Below, in pieces: positions 60,701 to 64,000 of a DNA stretch of 64,000 nt (positions are counted from its first letter, which is position 1; the number at the start of each line of letters is the position of its first letter). Under the pieces are notes generated by a model. That model was not told the DNA's origin. It was given only the letters and a program-made list of their open reading frames with translations, and ran no database searches. Source of the DNA: Poriferisodalis sp965198245 (GTDB taxonomy: Bacteria; Actinomycetota; Acidimicrobiia; Acidimicrobiales; Poriferisodalaceae); NCBI RefSeq assembly GCF_965198245.1, contig NZ_OZ240249.1, positions 3,162,001-3,226,000 on the forward strand, given 5' to 3'. A program made the position numbers and the translations under genes.

Positions 60701-61322
60701 GGCCAACGGCTGGTCCCCGCCAGACATCGGCGCAGCGGCGGCGCTGGCGGCGCGCAGCGGACGTTCTGCGGTGATCTATACCGAGGCCGCCAGGCTGCCC
60801 GAAGCGTCGGCGGCTGTGCTGCGCGACTACCAGGTCGCGCGAGTGATCATGGTCGGCGGAACTGCCGCGATCAGCCAGGACACCCAGAACGCGATCGCTG
60901 GGGCAGCAAGCGGCGCCAGCATCTCGCGTCTGACCGGCGATGACCGCATCGACACCGCTGCTCAGGCAGCACGGCGGGTGCTGGGCAACCCTGCTGCAGC
61001 CCCCGACGGCGTCACCTTGGTGATCGCCAACGGCTGGTCCGCACCCGATGTCGGCGTCGCCGCAGCATTGGCCGCGGCCACCGACAACGCCGCAGTCGCC
61101 TACACCGCCCAGAGAGCGCTGCCCGACGCGACCGCAGCGCTGATACGCGACTACCGGCCCACCCAGGTCATCATCGTGGGCGGCCGAGCAGCCATCGCCA
61201 ACGACGTACGCACAGCCATCACCCAGACCGCGCCCGACAGCGCCGGCATCCGGCGCATCACCGGCACCACCCGCACCGACACCGCCGCCCGCGCCGCACG
61301 ACGCATCCTCGCAAACCTCTGA
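54753..61322 (+). CDS. giant cell-wall protein 4: kexin-like serine protease with P domain, cadherin repeats, three CWB2 repeats
   Basis: A 2189-residue exported protein. After a signal peptide (RVALVVCVAAGTLALGVLSG) come an FnIII domain (to about 148), PPC-like beta-sandwiches (150-500), and a subtilisin-family S8 domain (555-820). The triad is intact: Asp568 in VNVAVVDTGLDY, His603 in DHGTLVSGIIAA and Ser770 in FGGTSAAVPMVSGVVALV; the oxyanion Asn is in SVSNNSWGP. A proprotein-convertase P domain (about 860-985) follows, ending GGGLNSVRSWDLRVYGH. FnIII (990-1085) and cadherin repeats (1090-1840) lead to the CWB2 repeats (1867-2189). It should process proteins at the cell surface. The start is GTG 54753 by leader overlap; ATG 54801 with AGGG upstream is a good alternative. 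Confidence 0.9.
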   Translation: MTPAASLSGHLPIGRLMRVALVVCVAAGTLALGVLSGDDARAQTPPAVPAITAVASGDTALTVAWTAPTGVTGIESYDVRWIETSASATDKADDANWTVLDPAWETGDLHVIVTGLTNDTSYDMQVRAVTTSDGDWSATSTGTPTEPGSFRVSATAMVNELPVQGVIDPFSDYDYFSFRISGSRDVFIWTTGDTDTYGKLFLSSDSGHTAKNDNGDFADGPLNFALGARLEAGLYFIEISSSTQSAGDDASGPYTLHLRTSDDTSGRDNASPVELGSVTLAVLHDTGTARGCGGGNTDYGDVDYFKLDLTAETTITVRTSGFVSDTVGQILDSAGAAIASNNDAYLVRNLGQFALRETLPAGVSYIKVRPHCDNDSGWYFLHVAESGEPASSKASAAELHMNEAAGGTTDPDGDWFTFTLEESTRVALALSSIAADIEATLEDSAGTVLDVNQREVYPAAPASGIYPSAILDTLAAGTYNLKIDAAQPADTVAYVVLLQRDGGYEWLLGGCPGAPSGIDDELYRCQWHLDSTGQSGTTAGEDINIEDASLGSVWDITKGAGVNVAVVDTGLDYLHEDLVDNVLESGHHSYRDDMGVFDGPLDHGTLVSGIIAARDNGTGMRGVAPRATIYAYNLLGNLNTANMADAMSRGRATTSVSNNSWGPTPGPTPRRVHRTWDMAVEAGLSEGDGGKGVVYVFSGGNGNDMGDWASLNEHTSHYGVTTVCAVNGHGKRSGYSEQGPNLWVCAPSNSPGIGTTRRYSSYTSGFGGTSAAVPMVSGVVALVRAAGPSLTWRDVKLVLATSARRNDAGDAGWEAGALRYGSATDSYSYSHKYGFGVVDASAAVALAGSWANVPEMGTAAASADTSHSIPDTGTAVSSTVRLGGSVDFAEFVEINVDFAAPRFRNLRIELESPQGATSVLTAPNSKNCTAAHPCPLTGVFRFGSARHLGEDPRGVWTLRVADVVAGGGLNSVRSWDLRVYGHRQSVPGAVLLGFVRPGSGSLTVGWDEPDDTGLFGIVGYEVRHVRSDAADKSDSAWAQLSSTCVAGSCSAAITGLTDGVRRDVQVRAVSTRPGAWSSVARGTPGAANGEPFFVDGERTTRGVNEHAGSGVAVGSAVAARDAEPDVFVYSLAGDDAGLFVIDASSGQLTTADGFVSDFEGARNSFDVTVSVSDGKADDGTASTAVDDVIAVTVAVVNVDEPGGVSLSVSQPRAGRSLSAFLSDPDDPDRLIRGTKWRWERSAPGSMLGWARVTGVPLWGWRHSTYVPNDDDVGRFLRVTASYSDPQGPGKSAEVVSALLVRADNVAPMFPAAETGVRNVDESAGPGIGVGLPVVAGDDDGDDLTYSLGGPDAVSFGIVAGSGQLVTEAALDFETKSSYAVTVTATDPRGLTGTRPVTITVDDVDEAPRIVSGPASVEVREEVGEDRPGTVAVFRADDPEGAQVVWELRGDDRDRLGIGRTTGVVEFVMAPDFEAPADADRDNFYAVTVVASDGGLAGTWPLVVEIVNDDDRGSVGLSSLHPRVGTELRATLSDPDGSVSGAVWKWERSQSGSPQDWDVVGGAVSDSYTVVDDDLDRFLQVSVSYRDRHGPHNQQDPLKGASVETASAVLPPVMNMPPVFPEDETGLREVPENTESGEDFGDPVAADDPDPGDRLTYSLGGRDGAAFDVDAGSGQLRTEAPLDHESRSSYVVTVTATDPSGEFAAKRVTVTVTDTDDLGMLELSTTQPEAGKPLTATLVDPDKPLTGLEWTWWRSGDSSGPGDWVQIDGAASSSYQPAAGDPDDGDPDGGGHVGLWLRVRVTYRDIHNPADSADPNVAPSDAKMLQAVTVNPVQAPSNPTRPSGPSGPTNSGNSGSGGGGGGGGGGDLDVGVASFVVANGWSAADVGVASVLAARTSGAVVVYTAGDGLSEETRLLLREAMPAEVTIVGGNAAVSRDVRTQIRAASSESGISRVSGEDRADTAAGTARRILGAPAAAGRITLVVANGWSPPDIGAAAALAARSGRSAVIYTEAARLPEASAAVLRDYQVARVIMVGGTAAISQDTQNAIAGAASGASISRLTGDDRIDTAAQAARRVLGNPAAAPDGVTLVIANGWSAPDVGVAAALAAATDNAAVAYTAQRALPDATAALIRDYRPTQVIIVGGRAAIANDVRTAITQTAPDSAGIRRITGTTRTDTAARAARRILANL

Positions 61323-61481
61323 CAACCCGCTCCGGCACGCTCTAGTTCTGCGTCCTCAAGCGTTTGCGTTGTCGCTCGGGGGAGGCGTCGTGATGCCTCG
61401 CAGCGTTTGGGCGCTGGCGGCGAAGCTGGCAATGGCGGTCACGACGGTGGCTGTGGATGGCTCGGCTGAGGCTTTCGTGAT

Positions 61482-62816
61482 GCTCCTATGGTTTGTCAAG
61501 CGGCGGGTTGTTGGGTGTTGAGCCAGTCGCGGTAGGCGGGCACGAGGTGGTGGTGGGGTAGTTTGCCTCGTTCGATCATGGAGACGGTTGCGGGCCACGT
61601 GTTGAGCTGGTGGGCGGCGTGGGCGAGGCTGAGGCCTGCTGCTTGTCGTCGGTGTCGCAGCTCGCCTGGGTCGTCTGTGTGGGTGGCCTGGTGGGGGTCG
61701 GCGAGCAGGGCGAAGACTTCTCGGGCGATGTAGCGCTTGAGGCATCGGATGATCTCGCGGCGTGATTTGCCTTCTGTTTGGCGTCTTTGGGCATAGGCGC
61801 GTGTTCGGGGGCAGGTGGCGAGGCGGACCATGGCGATGCGCCACAGGGCGTGGTTGGCCTGGCGGTTCCCGCCGGGGTTGAGGCGGTGGCGGGTGGTCTT
61901 GCCTGAGGACGCCTCGACGGGTGATGCGCCGCACAGCGCTGCGAACGACGCTTCGGTGGTGAGCCGGGCGGGGTTGTCGCCGGCGGTGATGAGCAGGATC
62001 GACGCCGTGTCGGTGCCGATGCCTTTGGCGGCTCGCAGCGCCGGGTTGGCGGTGCTGGTGAGCTTGTCGAGATGGCGGCGCAGCTCGGCGAGGTCGGCGT
62101 CGAGGGTCTGGTATTGGCGGGCCAGGGTGCGCAAAGCGATCTTTGCCGCCTCGGCGGGCTGGGCGGGGTCGTCGGGACGGAACCGGGCGCACCGAGCCGC
62201 CCGCTGCGCAGTGGTGAGCGGCTCCAGGGCGCTGCGCAGCCGGTCGGGAGCGGTGACGATGAGATCGCGGATCTGATTGGAGATGCGGGTGCGATGGGCA
62301 CGCGTCGAGCACAACGCGACCCGGATCGCCCGGATCGACTCCACGATCCCGTCGCTGCCCTTGGGAGCGGTGGCCGCCTCACCGCTGAGCGCAGCGCGGG
62401 CCGCGGCCTCGGCGTCGACGACATCGGACTTGCCGCGGCGGCGACGCGTCTGACGGTTCGGCCGGTTCACCTCGACCACCTCGACGCCCGAGCCGACCAG
62501 ATAACGCGTCAGCCCCGCCCCATAGGAGCCGGTGCCCTCCACGCCGACGCGCACCAGCGGCCCGAACGACCCCAGCCACTCTGCGAGCCGGCGATATCCC
62601 GCCGGGTCCGCCCCGAACGATGCCGTTGCGAGCACCCGGCCCGTCTGGTCGGCCGCCGCAGCGACGTGGACCTCCTTGTGAGTGTCGACGCCCCCGTAGA
62701 CGCCGACTGGCTGATCAGCCATGATGAACCCCTGCCTTTCTCCCGTCTGGGTCAGTCAGGCACCATCGGCCGGGACGGCGGACAGGACAGTCAAGGTGTT
62801 CTCCAAGGCTCCTATG
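61482..62816 (-). mobile_element. second IS110-family insertion sequence
   Basis: The transposase is flanked by direct copies of GCTCCTATG (61482-61490 and 62808-62816), which I read as the shared core. The right end again carries TTGACA overlapping the transposase stop. The left end is about 90 bp between transposase start and core. It lies 160 bp after giant gene 4. Confidence 0.65.
61496..62722 (-). CDS. IS110-family transposase
   Basis: A 408-residue IS110/IS1111-type transposase, intact. The DEDD domain has GVYGGVDTHKEVHVAAAADQ, VGVEGTGSYGAGLTRYLVG and RRRGKSDVVDAEAAARAAL. The C-terminal domain has AKGIGTDTASILLITAGDNP and HRLNPGGNRQANHALWRIAM. It ends in a helix-turn-helix-like extension (GLSLAHAAHQLNTWPATVSM). 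It is only distantly related to the transposase at 13534. Confidence 0.93.
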   Translation of the reverse strand: MADQPVGVYGGVDTHKEVHVAAAADQTGRVLATASFGADPAGYRRLAEWLGSFGPLVRVGVEGTGSYGAGLTRYLVGSGVEVVEVNRPNRQTRRRRGKSDVVDAEAAARAALSGEAATAPKGSDGIVESIRAIRVALCSTRAHRTRISNQIRDLIVTAPDRLRSALEPLTTAQRAARCARFRPDDPAQPAEAAKIALRTLARQYQTLDADLAELRRHLDKLTSTANPALRAAKGIGTDTASILLITAGDNPARLTTEASFAALCGASPVEASSGKTTRHRLNPGGNRQANHALWRIAMVRLATCPRTRAYAQRRQTEGKSRREIIRCLKRYIAREVFALLADPHQATHTDDPGELRHRRQAAGLSLAHAAHQLNTWPATVSMIERGKLPHHHLVPAYRDWLNTQQPAA

Positions 62817-62968
62817 AGGTCACGTCCGCCCGACCGGTCGGTGCGCGCCAGCAGCCGAGACACCAAGCCGACAGATCACGAACAAGGCACAGGGCCCGTC
62901 ACACCCAGGGTCACACCCGGGCCCGACCGCTGACCCTCCCATCATGACTGTCACACCGCCTGTTTACA

Positions 62969-63736
62969 GTGATTGTCATGAAGCGCACGAACGTTTGCAG
63001 CGATCTGACGGCCGGAATGCCGTCCGGCTTGATGCCGGAGAGCGACCCAGCTATGACAGTGTCGGCTGTGTCGGCTGTGTCGGTGCACCCTGCCGAGCTG
63101 CTGTCACCAGCCGCGCCGGTCCCACCATCCGAGCCACCATCACTGAACGAACTGCGGTCGCCGACCGCTTCGGCGCACCCTGCCGATCTGCTGTCACCAG
63201 CCGCGCCGTTATTGGGGGGCGGGTCGGTGTTGTCGGTGTTGTGCGGGGCTCGTGAGGTGGTCGCTGCGGCGTCGCAGGTGTCGTTGTGCGGCGAGAGCAG
63301 CGAGACGCTGAAGCAGGTCATCGCCGCAACGGCGCGTTTGCGATCGGTGACCCAAGCGCTGCTCTTGGGCGCGACCGCTGCGCTGGAAGCCAAACGCGCA
63401 GGGTCGGGCCGCACAGCGCTGCGCGACCGGGCGCGTCTTGGCTCCCGCAACGCCAAGCGCACCGCCGAGGTCAGCGAGCAGTTGGCCCGGATGCCCAATG
63501 TGGCACGCGGCCTGTCGGTGGGCGATCTGACCCCAGAGCACGTCGAGGTGCTCGCCGAGGCTGCGCGGCGCACTAGCCCCGAAGCTGTCGACACCGCCGT
63601 CGAACTGCTCGAAGCTGCCGCGCAGGTCGCGCCCGAGGTGCTGCGCCGCGACGCCCAAGACTTCGCAGCCCGTCACGATCCCGATTCCGTGCGCACGGTG
63701 CTGGATCGTCAGCGCCGTGAGCGCAGGGAGTGTCCG
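62969..63736 (+). pseudogene. 13E12/DUF222-type gene truncated by an IS256-type element
   Basis: The frame from GTG 62969 (or ATG 62978) reads a Pro/Ser-rich N-terminus with an internal repeat (HPAELLSPAAPV and HPADLLSPAAPL). The DUF222 blocks follow: REVVAAASQVSLCGESSETL, LGSRNAKRTAEVSEQLARMP and GDLTPEHVEVLAEAARR. After RTVLDRQRRERRECP the sequence changes to insertion-sequence DNA and stops at 63775. The HNH half is missing, so the product is a fragment of about 250 residues. It is related to the intact gene at 14875. Confidence 0.8.
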
Positions 63737-63771
63737 ATGTTCTGTGTAAGCGGGCCGGTCGGTTGGTCATT

Positions 63772-64000
63772 TTAGGTGAGCGGGAGTCGTCCTGGGTAGC
63801 GGACGGCGAGCTGGTTCAAGCAGCGTTTCCATCCGATGGTTCCTGTTCCTTGTGGTCCTCCTCTGTTGGTGGTGATGTTCCTCACGGCGAGGTAGAGCAG
63901 TTTGAGGGCGGCTTGCTCGTTGGGGAAGTGCCCTCGGTTCTTGGTGACCTTTCTGAGCTGGCGGTTGATGGACTCGATCATGTTGGTGGTGTAGATGACC
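63772..64000 (-). CDS. IS256/mutator-type transposase, C-terminal part
   Basis: The minus strand reads MIESINRQLRKVTKNRGHFP then EQAALKLLYLAVRNITTNRG and ends YPGRLPLT. This is the conserved end of IS256-family transposases (N-S-I-N-R-xLRKVTKxRxxFP). The gene continues beyond the right edge. About 35 bp beyond its stop the element ends in the DUF222 gene. Confidence 0.85.
   Translation of the reverse strand, partial: VIYTTNMIESINRQLRKVTKNRGHFPNEQAALKLLYLAVRNITTNRGGPQGTGTIGWKRCLNQLAVRYPGRLPLT

Overview
The window is high-GC DNA on which every large gene has actinobacterial character. The core order rel / hisS / aspS / alaS / ruvX on the minus strand and dapB / pnp / rpsO, together with cell-wall-binding-repeat-2 (CWB2) surface proteins, 13E12/DUF222-HNH genes and luciferase-like monooxygenases, suggests a free-living or host-associated actinobacterium, possibly of the class Acidimicrobiia. 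That placement is inference from gene content only. No rRNA, tRNA or CRISPR array was seen.

Layout. (1) 1-10.8 kb: translation and stringent-response core (ruvX, alaS, aspS, hisS, rel), interrupted by small toxin-antitoxin-like pairs. (2) 11-16.8 kb: a graveyard of accessory DNA. It holds a broken nucleotidyltransferase, a MITE-like repeat, a TacA/TacT pair whose toxin runs into an IS3-type transposase tail, a 5'-truncated molybdopterin oxidoreductase, an IS110 element, an HNH gene and a helicase remnant. (3) 16.9-29.1 kb: a catabolic island on the minus strand, divergent from a LysR regulator. It encodes a cysteine-hydrolase-like protein, a sugar-type ABC importer, three flavin monooxygenases (two RutA-like), a 56-residue zinc-ribbon protein, a crotonase and a class III CoA-transferase. 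Much of it looks lower in GC than its surroundings. (4) 29.3-33.1 kb: dapB, pnp, rpsO. (5) 33.4-61.3 kb: four giant (1989-2548 residue) secreted proteins in tandem. Each ends in three CWB2 repeats but carries a different payload: Calx-beta-like adhesin repeats, an arylsulfotransferase-like domain among cadherin repeats, fifteen fibronectin III repeats, or a kexin-like serine protease with a P domain. (6) 61.3-64 kb: a second IS110 element, a DUF222 gene cut by an IS256-type element, and that element's transposase end.

The most interesting signal is upstream of the four giant genes. Each is preceded by a short leader reading frame that starts with Met-His codons, sits just behind a TANNNT-like box, and whose stop codon overlaps or abuts the start codon of the giant gene. 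In three of the four the leader contains a long homopolymer (16 C, 15 G, 15 G). Slippage of the tract would change the leader's frame and so whether it ends at the downstream start. This looks like a phase-variation switch acting through translational coupling on cell-wall-anchored proteins. The leaders of genes 2 and 3 share residues encoded by synonymous codons, which supports their being translated.
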